Origin: Chloroflexota bacterium
GTDB lineage: Bacteria > Chloroflexota > Anaerolineae > Promineifilales > Promineifilaceae
Length of the DNA stretch: 64,000 bases
Assembly (NCBI GenBank): GCA_018004935.1
Contig: JAGNBF010000028.1
Location: 1-64,000, forward strand
Direction: 5' to 3'
Part shown: piece by piece, positions 37,789-47,121 of the stretch
Layout: each line of letters begins with the position of its first letter
Position numbering within the stretch: the stretch's first letter is position 1
Position numbers and translations under genes: made by a program
The notes under the pieces: model-generated
What the model was told of the DNA's origin: nothing
Seen by the model: the letters and a program-made list of their open reading frames with translations, nothing else
Databases searched by the model: none

Positions 37789-38298
37789 GGGGCATGTGTC
37801 GAATCTGTCGCTGTTGAGCGATTCCTTATTTTGCGTGGTTTAAAAGACCTACCCAATCGTAAGTATATTTACGTTTTGTGGGAGACCTGACAGGTTTCTA
37901 AAACCGGTCAGGTCTGTGCCCCACGATGTATGGGTATACGCGCACTTAACAGCGCAGATTAAATAACCTACGGAACTGCTGTGGCCGATCTCCTGATCGT
38001 GCCACTTTCGATGAGCAAGTTATTTAATTTCCATTCCTTAACAGCGCGGTTTTTCGGGGCATTCGCCCCGAAAAACCGTGCCCAAAAAAGGTCCCCGCCC
38101 CTGGGGCGGGGTTAGGGGTGGGGGAATTCCCAAGATTTCCCTGATGTTATTGCCTGATTTTGGTTGATTTTGTGCGATAATGGGTCTGCTATTGGCTCAA
38201 TAAAAATTTAGCCGCAAATTTAGTCGCGGAACGCCTCTCTTTTCTTTTTCTGCGTTCTTAGTGACTTGGCGGCACGCTTTTTTCAGGGGAGACATTCA
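37789..38298. repeat. Gene-free stretch with hairpin element upstream of the kinase
   Basis: Contains GTGGGAGACCTGACAGGTTTCTAAAACC...GGTCAGGTC (about 37878-37913; also near 46698-46732), the GATTAAATAAC...GTTATTTAATTT element (about 37957-38031), and a hairpin at 38046-38078 (GCGGTTTTTCGGGGC and complement) next to CCCCGCCCCTGGGGCGGGG. No gene. Confidence 0.55.
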
Positions 38299-39867
38299 AT
38301 GAGTCCGCAACAGATGTTAGGCAAATATTGTTTATTAGAAAAACTGGGTAGTGGCGGGTTTGCTACGGTTTATAAAGCGGAAAACATGAACCTGGGAAAC
38401 GAGGTGGCCTTAAAGTTAATGGACACTCGTTTGTTTGAAGATGCCCCAACCGTGGCCCGGTTTAAACAGGAAGCTCGTTTTTCGGTACAACTGGATCATC
38501 CCAATATTGTGCGGGTTATGGATTTGGAAGAGGCGGATGGACAGTTGTTTATTGTGATGGAGTATGTGGCAGGAACCAATTTGGGTCAGTTGCTGGCGAC
38601 AAATGGGTTGCTACCTTTGGACCAGGTTGTGGCGATTACACGACAGATCGCGGCCGCGCTCGATCATGCCCATAGTCGTCGTCTGGTTCACCGGGATATA
38701 AAACCCAGTAACGTCCTGGTGCGCCCAGATGGCGCTGTCAAACTAACCGATTTTGGTATTGTGAAGGCCGTAGAGGGAACTAAACTCACCCAGACAGGCA
38801 CCACAATTGGCACCCCCGCCTATATGTCTCCTGAGCAAACCATTGGCTCAGCGGTGGATCACCGTTCGGATCTCTATTCATTGGGGGTGGTACTCTATGA
38901 AATGGTAACCGGGCGCATCCCATTTGATGGGGACACACCGGTAGCCATTGGCTATAAACATGTTCACCAGGCTCCCCCAATGGCCTCCACCCTGCACCCG
39001 AGAGCCAAAGGGCCATTGGAAAAGCTTTTGGGTAAAGCTCTGGCGAAAAAGCCCGAAGATCGGTTCCAATCCGGTGTAGAGATGGTGCAGGCGCTGTCGC
39101 AGGCGGTGCAGGAGTTGGAAGAGAATACCCTCGCGGCCGCGTATCACAAAGCCGCTGATTTGCTCAAAAACCGTCACTATGGAGACGCCCTGGCTGAACT
39201 AGAAGCCTTAGAAGCCATGAACCCGACTTACCGGGATGTGTCAGCCCTGCTCCAAAAAGCCAAACAAGGAGCACAGTTAGGTGATTTGTATGAACAGGCG
39301 GCTAATCATTTTGCCCGCGGCCGCGAGTTAGCCAGCCAGATCACCACCATTGACCCCACCTTCGCCGATCCGGCCCACATCTTGTCCCTCACCGAACGGA
39401 AAATCCCCACCGTTCCGTCTTTTACAGCTTCATTCTGGTTATCAGAATGGTTCCTGCTCATTGGTGGTACATTCATCGTTGCCAGCTATAGTGGTTTTTG
39501 GGAAGCTGATAGAAACCAATGGGCTACAGGGATTGCGAAATTGTTGCAAGAAACGGGTTCATTAGAGGGTTTGGCCATGGCGGCCCACGACTGGGTTCCT
39601 GGGTTTATCTGGGCACCCCTGGTGTTCCTGCTGGTTCTGGCCTTGTTATTTATCGGGCAAATGATCTGGCCGCGCCGGGCGCTTGTTTGGAATACGCTAA
39701 AGGGTGTTATCACCACGGCTACACTGGCGCTGATCCTGACCACCCTGTTTCAATTTTTCACAACCGATTCTACCGGCCCTTATGTGATGCTAACCGGAAC
39801 GGTTCTGGTATGGCTGGCAACAACGCTCATCCCCTTGGGTGTATATTTACGTAATGGCCGTAAGTAG
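38299..39867 (+). CDS. Ser/Thr protein kinase with C-terminal membrane segments
   Basis: Hanks-type kinase, 522 residues from ATG 38299 (GGGGAGA upstream). Kinase domain about residues 10-270: Gly loop LGSGGFATVYKA, VAIK-type lysine in EVALKLMD, HRDIKPSNVL catalytic loop, DFGIVKA, GTPAYMSPEQ, and DHRSDLYSLGVVLYEM. All catalytic residues are present. A helical TPR-like linker follows (about 275-350, DALAELEALEAMNPTYRDV), then four membrane segments (about 380-520). No PASTA or sensor domain is seen, so the signal may be sensed in or near the membrane. It stands alone, with no phosphatase directly beside it; a metallophosphoesterase lies 1.3 kb on. Confidence 0.93.
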   Translation: MSPQQMLGKYCLLEKLGSGGFATVYKAENMNLGNEVALKLMDTRLFEDAPTVARFKQEARFSVQLDHPNIVRVMDLEEADGQLFIVMEYVAGTNLGQLLATNGLLPLDQVVAITRQIAAALDHAHSRRLVHRDIKPSNVLVRPDGAVKLTDFGIVKAVEGTKLTQTGTTIGTPAYMSPEQTIGSAVDHRSDLYSLGVVLYEMVTGRIPFDGDTPVAIGYKHVHQAPPMASTLHPRAKGPLEKLLGKALAKKPEDRFQSGVEMVQALSQAVQELEENTLAAAYHKAADLLKNRHYGDALAELEALEAMNPTYRDVSALLQKAKQGAQLGDLYEQAANHFARGRELASQITTIDPTFADPAHILSLTERKIPTVPSFTASFWLSEWFLLIGGTFIVASYSGFWEADRNQWATGIAKLLQETGSLEGLAMAAHDWVPGFIWAPLVFLLVLALLFIGQMIWPRRALVWNTLKGVITTATLALILTTLFQFFTTDSTGPYVMLTGTVLVWLATTLIPLGVYLRNGRK

Positions 39868-40319
39868 GGCTAAGGGTTTGCTCAAAATCATACTTGCCCC
39901 GGACATAAAATGATATTTTGGGGGTGACAGCAGATGGGGTAAGTTCACAGCAATTCTCAATTTGGTTTGCTCCTGGCGTTTGCCGTTTTTTGTTTTCTTG
40001 AGAGGGTGAACAGCCTGAAAGTCTGTTCTACGGCTGGAGCCATTTTTCGAGCGTGCTTTTGGCCTCCAACGGCTTTGAGTTTTTCCGCAATAATATAGGC
40101 ATAGAATGGCTACCACGAAAAACCCATCCCCCTACAACCCCAGCAAGAAGGGAGAAACCTTAATCGTGTCATTTTTCGCGGGCGTCTGCCCGCGAAAAAT
40201 GACATAAGAAAAAGTTAGGGGTGGGGGTAAACCAGGCCAACGCGCCATAGCCCGGTCGTAAAACAATCAGGCTATAGCGAATGAATTTACACAACTGAAC
40301 GGTTATATCTAAACAAACA
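39868..40319. repeat. Gene-free stretch with element copies
   Basis: AGCAATTCTCAATTT at about 39952 starts a copy of the dispersed element (with GTTCTACGGCTGGAGCCATTTTTCG). A GTGTCATTTTTCGCGGGC hairpin at about 40164-40204 matches that at 9943. A fragment of the GAACGGTTA-ended element lies at about 40225-40310, directly before the next gene. No gene. Confidence 0.55.
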
Positions 40320-41150
40320 ATGAATTCAGATTCTGGCGAATACCGTATTATTCAGGGAACGGGGGAAAACCCCATTACTATTCCGCGCCTGGTGCATGAT
40401 CTAACAGCATTGGGTCTTAAGTCGAGTATGACAGTTATTGCCCATTCGTCCTTAAGCCGTATAGGCTGGGTTAATGGTAGTGCAGTGGCCGTAATTTTGG
40501 CTCTGGAAGAGGTTTTGACCTGGAGTGGCACTCTGGTGATGCCGACGCAAACCATCGGGGTCTCTGATCCCGCCCTTTGGCAAAATCCCCCGGTACCCGA
40601 AACCTGGTGGACAACGATTCGGGACACCATGCCTGCTTATGATCCGTTTTTAACACCTTCTGTGGGAATGGGGCTTATACCGGAGACGTTTCGTAAGCAG
40701 AAAGGGGTGGAACGGAGTGCGCACCCGCACCACTCCTTTGCCGGTTGGGGACGGCACGCGGCCGCGATTCTTTCCGCTCATTCTCTCAATTATAGCCTGG
40801 GGGAACAATCGCCCCTGGCGCACCTCTACAACCAAGACGCCTACATATTGCTCCTGGGGGTAGGCCACGGTAACAACACTTCCTTGCACCTGGCCGAATA
40901 CCGGGCAAACTGGCCGGGCAAAAAAACCATAAACAATGGTGCGGCCATCATGGTTAATGATCAACGTCAATGGGTGACATTCTCAAATGTTGATCTCGAT
41001 GAGTCTGATTTTCCCCAGATTGGCGCGGCCTTTGCGGCCGCGGGGGGTGAGGTGCAGAAAGGTAAGGTGGGACTGGCCGATTGTGAACTGGTACGGATGC
41101 GGCCGCTGATAGATTTTGCTGTTACCTGGATGGAAAAAAATCGCCTATGA
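40320..41150 (+). CDS. AAC(3)-family N-acetyltransferase
   Basis: 276-residue member of the aminoglycoside 3-N-acetyltransferase fold, which transfers acetyl from acetyl-CoA to an amine. Family marks: VIAHSSLSRIGWVNGSAVAVI, GTLVMPTQTIG, the segment PSVGMGLIPETFRKQKGVERSAHPHHSF with the typical R-S-x-HP-x-HS catalytic histidines, and ILLLGVGHGNNTSLHLAEY. Many environmental members have no role in resistance, so the substrate is unknown. No Shine-Dalgarno is present before ATG 40320 and a dispersed repeat ends just upstream, which may carry the promoter. The next gene overlaps by four bases (ATGA). Confidence 0.9.
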   Translation: MNSDSGEYRIIQGTGENPITIPRLVHDLTALGLKSSMTVIAHSSLSRIGWVNGSAVAVILALEEVLTWSGTLVMPTQTIGVSDPALWQNPPVPETWWTTIRDTMPAYDPFLTPSVGMGLIPETFRKQKGVERSAHPHHSFAGWGRHAAAILSAHSLNYSLGEQSPLAHLYNQDAYILLLGVGHGNNTSLHLAEYRANWPGKKTINNGAAIMVNDQRQWVTFSNVDLDESDFPQIGAAFAAAGGEVQKGKVGLADCELVRMRPLIDFAVTWMEKNRL

Positions 41151-41839
41151 AAACGCTGGTTGTCGGCGATATTCACGGCTGTTATGATGAATTCCGGTCG
41201 TTGCTTGATAAAGCTGGTTTGAGTGCAGAAGATCAGATCATCGCCCTGGGAGACATCGTAGACCGGGGGCCAGATCCCGTCAGCGTGGTCGAATTTTTCC
41301 GTTACACAGCCAATACTGTTGCCCTGGCTGGCAACCATGAACGTAAACATGTGCGTTCCTATCAGGGGACATTACGTCCGGCCCTCTCCCAAGTGATTAC
41401 CCGCTGGCAATACCAACAGGCGGGCGCTGATTATGGTGCGGCCGCGGCCTTTATGGCCTCACTCCCTTTTTACCAGGAACTGCCCGAAGCTATCCTCGTT
41501 CATGCCTATCTGGAGCCAGGGATCCCTCTCAAACAACAACGGCTTGAAGTATTGGTCGGCCACATTAGCGGTGATCATTACCTGGCTCATACGTATGACC
41601 GGCCCTGGTATGAACTGGTTGACCGGGATAAACCAGTCATCGTCGGCCATCGCAACTACCTCAACACGTCAGAGCCATTTGTCTATCAGGATCGGGTTTT
41701 TGGGCTGGATACCGGTGTCTATCATGGGCTGGCCTTAACCGGCCTCATCCTGCCCGATTTTCATTTTGTAAGTGTGCGGGCCAGGGGGAATCACTGGCAA
41801 GACCTCAAAGTGGCCTATCAACAGGCCCAAACCCTCTGA
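41147..41839 (+). CDS. Metallophosphoesterase (PrpE/ApaH-like)
   Basis: 230-residue calcineurin-like phosphoesterase. The metal-binding motifs are GDIHGCYDEF (residues 7-16), GDIVDRG (about 35-41) and GNHERKH (about 64-70), followed by GHRNYLN and a late LDTGVYHG. The order and spacing match small Ser/Thr phosphatases and diadenosine-tetraphosphatases. Overlap by four bases with the acetyltransferase gene indicates translational coupling. The substrate is unknown: protein phosphate, including targets of the kinase upstream, or Ap4A are both possible. Confidence 0.9.
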   Translation: MKTLVVGDIHGCYDEFRSLLDKAGLSAEDQIIALGDIVDRGPDPVSVVEFFRYTANTVALAGNHERKHVRSYQGTLRPALSQVITRWQYQQAGADYGAAAAFMASLPFYQELPEAILVHAYLEPGIPLKQQRLEVLVGHISGDHYLAHTYDRPWYELVDRDKPVIVGHRNYLNTSEPFVYQDRVFGLDTGVYHGLALTGLILPDFHFVSVRARGNHWQDLKVAYQQAQTL

Positions 41840-42037
41840 GCGATACCCCTTTGTTCAGGTGTAACCGTTCAGTCATGAAGTTGGACTTTTCTCTGGTAAC
41901 TGACCCTCACCCCCAGCCCTTCTCCCCCCTTCGGGAGAGGGGAGTTGGTTCCCTCTTCCTGGGGAGAGGGTTAGGGTGAGGGGTTGTATCGTTACAACTT
42001 TCGGAAGGCTGAACGGTTACGTCCGATCAAAATAAGG

Positions 42038-43027
42038 CTATCCGGCCAATATCTGCTCGATGGCTTGTAACTCATCACCGCTGAAGGTCAACCGGTTCAG
42101 TGTCGCTACGGCATCTTCAATTTGTGACACCTTGCTGGCCCCGATAAGAGCCGAGTTTACTTCAGGGTGACGTAGAACCCAGGCCAGGGCCAGTTGCGCC
42201 ATGGTCTGGCCGCGAGATTGGGCCAATTCGTTGAGCTTCTGTACTTTAGCGATTTTGGCATCGGTGATGTGTTCTGGGCGTAAGAAACCGTGAGCTTTGC
42301 TGGCGCGAGAACCATTGGGTATGCCATGCAGATATTTATTGGTAAGCAACCCCTGGGCCAGGGGCGAAAAGACGATACTGCCCACCCCTTCCTGGCGCAA
42401 AACATCAAGCAAACCGTGTTCAATCCAGCGGTCAAATAAGTGGTAGTTGGGTTGGTGGATGAGGCAGGGTGTGCCCAGGCTTTTGAGAATGGCCACGGCC
42501 TGCCGGGTTTGTTCGGCAGAATAGGATGAGATGCCTACGTAGAGGGCGCGGCCGCTTCTTACGGCATAATCCAACGCCCCCATCGTTTCTTCCAAGGGAG
42601 TGTCGGGATCAGGACGGTGGCTGTAAAAAATGTCCACATAATCTAGCCCCATCCGTTTCAGGCTTTGATCCAGGCTGGCGATGAGGTATTTGCGCGAACC
42701 CCATTCGCCATATGGCCCCGGCCACATCCAGTAACCCGCTTTGCTGGAGATGATTAACTCATCCCGGTGGGGGGCAAAATCTTGTTGGAGAATGACCCCA
42801 AACGTTTCTTCAGCGGAGCCAGGGGGCGGGCCGTAGTTATTGGCCAGATCAAAGTGGGTGATGCCCAGGTCAAAGGCCCGACGGAGCATGGCTCGGCTGT
42901 TTTCTAATATGTCCACGCCACCAAAGTTATGCCATAGCCCTAATGAAATGGCGGGCAGTTTGAGACCACTGCGGCCGCAACGGTTATAAATCATCGTATC
43001 ATAACGAGTATCCAAGGGATGGTACAT
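42038..43027 (-). CDS. Aldo/keto reductase, YghZ/Gpr-like
   Basis: NADPH-dependent reductase with TIM-barrel fold, 329 residues. Catalytic residues: Asp in ITHFDLANNYGPPPGSAEE with Tyr, Lys in IISSKAGYWMWPGPYG and His in FYSHRPDPDTPLEE. The GYWMWPGPYGEWGSRKYL segment is characteristic of the E. coli YghZ (L-glyceraldehyde 3-phosphate reductase) group, so detoxification of a small aldehyde is likely. The C terminus IGASKVSQIEDAVATLN binds the cofactor. Start ATG 43027 follows AGGAGTTAACCATT. In the repeat-derived spacing the codon at position +6 is ATT and ATG comes next. The AGGAG is the last element of the tandem leader array upstream. Confidence 0.93.
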   Translation of the reverse strand: MYHPLDTRYDTMIYNRCGRSGLKLPAISLGLWHNFGGVDILENSRAMLRRAFDLGITHFDLANNYGPPPGSAEETFGVILQQDFAPHRDELIISSKAGYWMWPGPYGEWGSRKYLIASLDQSLKRMGLDYVDIFYSHRPDPDTPLEETMGALDYAVRSGRALYVGISSYSAEQTRQAVAILKSLGTPCLIHQPNYHLFDRWIEHGLLDVLRQEGVGSIVFSPLAQGLLTNKYLHGIPNGSRASKAHGFLRPEHITDAKIAKVQKLNELAQSRGQTMAQLALAWVLRHPEVNSALIGASKVSQIEDAVATLNRLTFSGDELQAIEQILAG

Positions 43028-43036
43028 AATGGTTAA

Positions 43037-43350
43037 CTCCTACGAAAATGTAGGGCGATTTTGTAAATCGCCCGGTGGACGATTTACCAAATCGTCCTAC
43101 AGATTTTTATTCCTCTTGGTGCGCTGTAGGCCCATGGGGAACTCCTACGAAAATGTAGGGCGATTTGGCAAATCGCCCGGACGATTTACCAAATCGTCCT
43201 ACAGATTTTCATCCATCTTGGTGTGCCGCAGGCCCATGGGGAACTCCTACGAAAATGTAGGGCGATTTGGCAAATCGCCTGGACGATTTACCAAATCGTC
43301 CTACAGATTTTCATCCATCTTGGTGTGCCGCAGGCCCATGGGGAACTCCT
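43037..43350 (-). repeat. Tandem leader array, three units (SD, micro-ORF, double hairpin)
   Basis: Three units of 105, 102 and 102 bases on the minus strand, leading into the aldo/keto reductase gene. Each unit has CAGGAG/TAGGAG, TTCCCC, ATG, a 12-codon frame ending in TAG, then hairpins GGACGATTTGGTAAATCGTCC-type and GGCGATTTGCCAAATCGCC-type. The micro-peptides read MGLRHTKMDENL (twice) and MGLQRTKRNKNL. The final AGGAG (43037-43041) is the ribosome site of the reductase gene. Outside the array on the far side the sequence changes at once to a heptamer tandem. Confidence 0.9.
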
Positions 43351-43360
43351 GAGAAAATAA

Positions 43361-43404
43361 GTAGCGAGTAGCGAGTAGCGAATAGCGAGTAGCGAGTAGC
43401 GAGT
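43361..43404. repeat. Heptamer tandem repeat
   Basis: About six copies of GTAGCGA/GAGTAGC-type heptamer with one variant (AATAGCG), between the leader array and the stop codon of the rarA fusion gene. A likely slippage product; no function seen. Confidence 0.85.
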
Positions 43405-43422
43405 GAACGTCTCGCTCCCTTA

Positions 43423-45663
43423 TTACGATGGCATCGGTTCGCCACAAATAAACAGATGGGTGGTGTGCCAGGTGACGGTTTGGTCGCTGAGTTGGCGGCG
43501 ATAGAGGGTGGCAACTTGCTCCAATTCTGCCGGGGTGAGACCGGCGGAGCGTAGGCGTTGGCTATATCGCGGCCGCGCATCCGCCAATAGCCCCTCCCCA
43601 AACCACCGTTCCAGATGAGCGGGGGTCAGCCGTCGTTGTTCCGTTTGGGTTGTTAACTGCTGATGCGTGAGGCGCAGATGTGCGGCCGCGAACCAGGCCA
43701 CCACATCCTGTTCATCCCAATTCACCAGAGGATCCCTTTCATCCTGATAAATCGCCTCTTCACCCTGGCGTACCTTAACCCGCAAAGCCTCATCCACCCC
43801 CTCCCACTCTACCAGTTCATACAGCCGTTGTCCGTGCCGGGGTACACTCAGTACCAGACATAGGCGACCATCAGGGAAAAGCAGAGGCGTGAGTTGGCTA
43901 AGAGCCAGGTTCCCCGGCGCTCCTGTTAAAACTACATTTCGCCCCAGGATACGGTCAAACTTCATCCCTTCTTCTCCGCGCAGGCGGAGCAGGTAAGCTA
44001 GTTCGTTGACGGTGCCTTGCAGAATTCGCGGCCGCTCCAACTCCGGTAACTGATCTGCCTGCTGGCGTAGAGCCGTGGCGTCCTTATCCTGGGGAGAAAG
44101 CGTATAGACCCCCCCCTCTGGGGCACGGCGCACCGCTTCCCAGGTGAGTAAGCCCGCGGCCGCGTTTACATCCAACACCAAATGGTGGCGTTGCACCTGG
44201 GCCAACTGAAACAACTTATCGCGTAACAGTTCCAGGTTGCGGCCGCTGTTCGCCACCGCTCGTTGCAACCAGGCTTCCCGCCTTCGGTTGGCCGGACTCG
44301 TTGTATACGTTTCCCCTGGCTCATCCGTCGCTTCTAACATCGCCGCCAGTTGCGCTTCCCGTCGTCGGGCCACCATCTCCCGAATGCCATGCTCATAACC
44401 CTGGTCGCTGGGCTGATAAAACAACTTCCCCTGCAAGGCCGCTGGCAAATATTGTTGCGCGACCCAATGATCCTGATACGCATGAGGGTACAGATACCCT
44501 TTGCCATGCCCAAACCCTTCTTTGTCCCGGTTACCATCCTTCAGATGATTGGGCACATCTTCTTCCTGCTCCTTCTCCACCGTGGCCAACGCATCAAAAA
44601 AAGCCATAGAGGTATTCGATTTAGGGCAGGTCGAGAGATACAACGTTGCCTGCGCCAGATGAAAACGCCCTTCCGGCAGGCCAATCCGTTCGTACAACTC
44701 CCAACAGCTTTGCACCACCACCACAGCATTCGGATCGGCCAGCCCTACATCCTCTGAAGCCATGATGGCCATCCGGCGAAAAATGAAGCGCGGATCTTCA
44801 CCGGCATAAACCATTTTCGCCAGCCAGTAAAGCGCGGCATCCGGATCAGAGCCGCGCAAACTTTTGATGAAGGCGGAAATAGTGTCATAGTGGGCATCGC
44901 CGTCTTTATCATAAAGGACGGCCCGCTTCTGAATAGATTCTTCGGCCACATCCAGATCAATATAAACAATACCCTGAGGATTGGGGGGAGTAGTTTCCAC
45001 GGCCAGTTCCAGAGCATTGAGCACCGACCGGGCATCGCCATTGGCTGTATTGACCAGATGATCGAGGGCCTCTGGTTGGATGGTTACAGACAAATGGCCG
45101 TAGCCTCGTTCTGCATCATGAAGAGCCTGGTAAATGATCTGGCGCAGGTGATCGGCGGTTAGCGGCCGCAACTGAAAAATACGACTACGACTGACAAGGG
45201 CTTTGTTGACTTCAAAGTAGGGATTTTCTGTTGTTGCCCCAATCAGAATAATAGTACCATTTTCTACATGTGGTAGAAGGGCATCTTGTTGCGCTTTATT
45301 CCAGCGATGGACCTCATCTACGAAGAGGGTGGTGCGTTGACCATACAGATTGCGTCGCTCCAAAGCCTGATCAATGGCCTCGCGAATCTCTTTAACACCG
45401 GCTAAAACGGCATTGATGGTGATGAAATGGCTGGCGGTACTGTTGGCGATGACACGAGCCAACGTGGTTTTGCCTGTTCCGGGGGGGCCATAAAAAATGA
45501 GGGATGAGAGTTGATCGGCCTGAATGGCGCGGCGTAACAGGCGGCCTGGCCCAATGATATGTTCTTGACCTACGTACTCATCGAGAGTACGCGGCCGCAG
45601 GCGATGGGCCAAGGGTGATTCTTTCTCAATTTGTGCCTTACGAGCCTGGGTAAACAGTTCCAT
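43423..45663 (-). CDS. rarA: RarA/MgsA AAA+ ATPase fused to a methyltransferase-like C-terminal domain
   Basis: Replication-associated recombination ATPase that acts at stalled forks. 746 residues against about 430 for stand-alone RarA. N-terminal part: [20 protein letters not shown], Walker [12 protein letters not shown] (about 60), Walker [12 protein letters not shown] (about 115), sensor 1 [13 protein letters not shown], arginine-finger region, then the tetramerisation domain ending near [16 protein letters not shown]-like residues. From about 480 on comes an extra domain with a SAM-methyltransferase-like order ([32 protein letters not shown]). The typical Gly-rich SAM loop is altered, so catalysis is unclear. 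Similar RarA fusions are known from cyanobacteria. Eight GCGGCCGC sites. It lies behind the tRNA operon terminator. Confidence 0.9.
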   Translation of the reverse strand: MELFTQARKAQIEKESPLAHRLRPRTLDEYVGQEHIIGPGRLLRRAIQADQLSSLIFYGPPGTGKTTLARVIANSTASHFITINAVLAGVKEIREAIDQALERRNLYGQRTTLFVDEVHRWNKAQQDALLPHVENGTIILIGATTENPYFEVNKALVSRSRIFQLRPLTADHLRQIIYQALHDAERGYGHLSVTIQPEALDHLVNTANGDARSVLNALELAVETTPPNPQGIVYIDLDVAEESIQKRAVLYDKDGDAHYDTISAFIKSLRGSDPDAALYWLAKMVYAGEDPRFIFRRMAIMASEDVGLADPNAVVVVQSCWELYERIGLPEGRFHLAQATLYLSTCPKSNTSMAFFDALATVEKEQEEDVPNHLKDGNRDKEGFGHGKGYLYPHAYQDHWVAQQYLPAALQGKLFYQPSDQGYEHGIREMVARRREAQLAAMLEATDEPGETYTTSPANRRREAWLQRAVANSGRNLELLRDKLFQLAQVQRHHLVLDVNAAAGLLTWEAVRRAPEGGVYTLSPQDKDATALRQQADQLPELERPRILQGTVNELAYLLRLRGEEGMKFDRILGRNVVLTGAPGNLALSQLTPLLFPDGRLCLVLSVPRHGQRLYELVEWEGVDEALRVKVRQGEEAIYQDERDPLVNWDEQDVVAWFAAAHLRLTHQQLTTQTEQRRLTPAHLERWFGEGLLADARPRYSQRLRSAGLTPAELEQVATLYRRQLSDQTVTWHTTHLFICGEPMPS

Positions 45664-45675
45664 ATCTGAATTGTA

Positions 45676-45713
45676 ACAAAAAAACGTCAGAGGTTTATGT
45701 AACCTCTGACGTT
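45676..45713 (-). terminator. Intrinsic terminator of the tRNA operon
   Basis: Read on the minus strand: AACGTCAGAGGTTA-cata-AACCTCTGACG followed by TTTTTTT. It stands 9 bases past the CCA end of tRNA-Met and ahead of the rarA start codon, so it ends tRNA transcription. Confidence 0.88.
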
Positions 45714-45721
45714 TGGATAGT

Positions 45722-45796
45722 TGGTGGGCCCGCCAGGACTCGAACCTGGAACCGATCGGTTATGAGCCGACTGCTCTGCCATTGAGCTACAGGCCC
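45722..45796 (-). tRNA. tRNA-Met (CAT anticodon; possibly Ile-CAT)
   Basis: A cloverleaf is visible on the minus strand: acceptor GGGCCTG pairs with CGGGCCC, the anticodon loop reads CTCATAA with CAT at the centre, the T arm is CCAGG-TTCGAGT-CCTGG, discriminator A, and CCA encoded in the gene. Closed G1-C72 pairing excludes the usual initiator type. Elongator Met and lysidine-modified Ile cannot be told apart by eye. Confidence 0.93.
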
Positions 45797-45925
45797 TGGC
45801 GATTTACGATTGTGGCTACTTTGGGCAAAACATCCTAAACTCCGAAATTTTTGCCAAAACGCAATCAATTTAAGCGGTAGAGCTGGGAAATCGTAAATCT
45901 ACAATCGTTAATCGTCAATAGAGAG

Positions 45926-45996
45926 AGCGGGCAGCGGGAATCGAACCCGCACCGTCTGCTTGGAAGGCAGGAGTGATACCTTTTCACCATGCCCGC
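45926..45996 (-). tRNA. tRNA-Gly (TCC anticodon)
   Basis: 71 bases. Acceptor GCGGGCA pairs with TGCCCGC, anticodon loop CTTCCAA gives TCC (reads GGA/GGG), T arm GCGGG-TTCGATT-CCCGC, discriminator T as usual for bacterial tRNA-Gly. CCA is not encoded. Confidence 0.94.
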
Positions 45997-46072
45997 ATTT
46001 TTAAGTGAACAGTGAGCAGTAAACAGTGAACAGTAATCCTAAGATTCAACTGCTTACTGTTGACTGTTAAGG

Positions 46073-46146
46073 TCGGGGCAGTCAGATTCGAACTGACGGC
46101 CTCTCGGTCCCAAACCGAGCACTCTGCCAGGCTGAGCTATGCCCCG
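46073..46146 (-). tRNA. tRNA-Pro (TGG anticodon)
   Basis: 74 bases. Acceptor CGGGGCA pairs with TGCCCCG (C1-G72, typical of bacterial tRNA-Pro), anticodon arm CTCGG-TTTGGGA-CCGAG gives TGG, T arm GTCAG-TTCGAAT-CTGAC, discriminator A. CCA is not encoded. It is the first of three same-strand tRNAs, with AACAGTGAACAGT-type simple repeats in the spacer. Confidence 0.94.
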
Positions 46147-46214
46147 ATTGCAAGGGTTTAGTATACTGAGAGAGTGCCTTAACGTCAACCGCTATTTGCT
46201 AGTTTGCTAGTTGT

Positions 46215-46459
46215 AGCAATTCTCAATTTAACCAACGATTAAAACCGTTGCCCGCCAAAAGCACGCTCGAAAAATGGCCCAACCCGTAGAACAGCCTGAA
46301 AGGCTGTTCGCCCTACACATTCTGGATGGGGGCTGAGCTTTACCGAAGCCCGGCTCCGCCTGCATAGAGAGCGCACAGCCTGGAAAGGCTGTGCTACGCT
46401 CAGTTGACGGCCGGGCGGCCGCACCATTTTTAGACGTTCAGGCCAAATTGAGAATTGCT
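46215..46459. mobile_element. MITE-like element, AGCAATTCTCAATTT family
   Basis: Starts AGCAATTCTCAATTT (46215) and ends AAATTGAGAATTGCT (46459), a perfect 15-base terminal inverted repeat, 245 bases apart. Inside are CGTAGAACAGCC/GGCTGTTC and GCACAGCCTGGAAAGGCTGTGC hairpins and one GCGGCCGC. GCTAGTTGT lies just before the left end and two bases after the right end. Other copies or ends are near 3720, 9360, 22526, 22990, 23043 and 39952. Confidence 0.75.
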
Positions 46460-46511
46460 GCGCTAGTTGTAGCAATTCTCAATGGGCATTTAGCGTTTTG
46501 GTTCTTTGGGG

Positions 46512-46672
46512 GTAAGCGTTCAGTCATATAAATCCATCATCCGCCAGACCCGCCCGGACGTAAAACGACGGGGCTGTGGTTACAAAGGCCGTTGGCCTGG
46601 GGTCTTAGCCCGTAGGGCCTGGTACGTTTAGCCCGGCGGTTTCACTGCCGGGCGGGATAACTGAACGCTTAC
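46512..46672. mobile_element. MITE-like element, GTAAGCGTTCAGT family
   Basis: 161 bases with perfect 13-base ends GTAAGCGTTCAGT / ACTGAACGCTTAC-type (right end ACTGAACGCTTAC). It lies in the opposite orientation to the copies at 32534 and 63588. The interior again holds CCCGGACGTAAAACGACGGGG-like and GCCCGGCGGTTTCACTGCCGGGC hairpins. Flanks CTTTGGGG and CATTGGGG could be an eight-base target duplication with one mismatch. Confidence 0.8.
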
Positions 46673-47121
46673 CATTGGGGAGTATATCCACGTTTTGTGG
46701 GAGATCTGACAGGTTTCTAAAACCTGTCAGGTTTGTGCCCTACGCTTTATGGGTATACTCTTCTTTGGGGTTTCGTGGGGTACGGGCAACCCTTGTGGTT
46801 GCCCACACGGGGCTGGCACAAGGTCAGCCCCTGCATCTGGTGTCAACCCCCTGAATTCCCAAAGAACCAGCGTTTTTTGTTTCATAAGCCGTAGAACAGC
46901 CTGATTGTTCATTAAATTTTTAATCGGGTAATGTCTTCATTGACCCCATCCCCCCTGCCGATTCCCGAGGGAAGGGGGGAATTCCCATGGGGCATTTTTC
47001 GGGGCATTCGCCCCGAAAAATGCCCCTTAGAAAAGTTCCCCGCCCCTGGGAGGGGGGGGATTCCATTACCTGATTAATTTTTTAAACGACAAAAAGGCTG
47101 TTCTACTGAACGTACCACTGT
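46673..47121. repeat. Repeat-filled gap downstream of the PQQ-propeller gene
   Basis: Contains a GAGATCTGACAGGTTTC...CCTGTCAGGTTTG palindrome (about 46701-46731), a copy of GGGTACGGGCAACCCTTGTGG (about 46775-46860), and an element of about 46915-47090 with ends TTAAATTTTTAATCGGGTAA and ATTACCTGATTAATTTTTTAA around the hairpin at 46989-47026 (GGGGCATTTTTCGGGGC and complement). No gene. Confidence 0.55.

Noticed and set aside
45722-45796. Initiator tRNA-fMet
   Set aside because: The first acceptor pair is G1-C72; bacterial initiator tRNAs normally have an unpaired 1-72 position.
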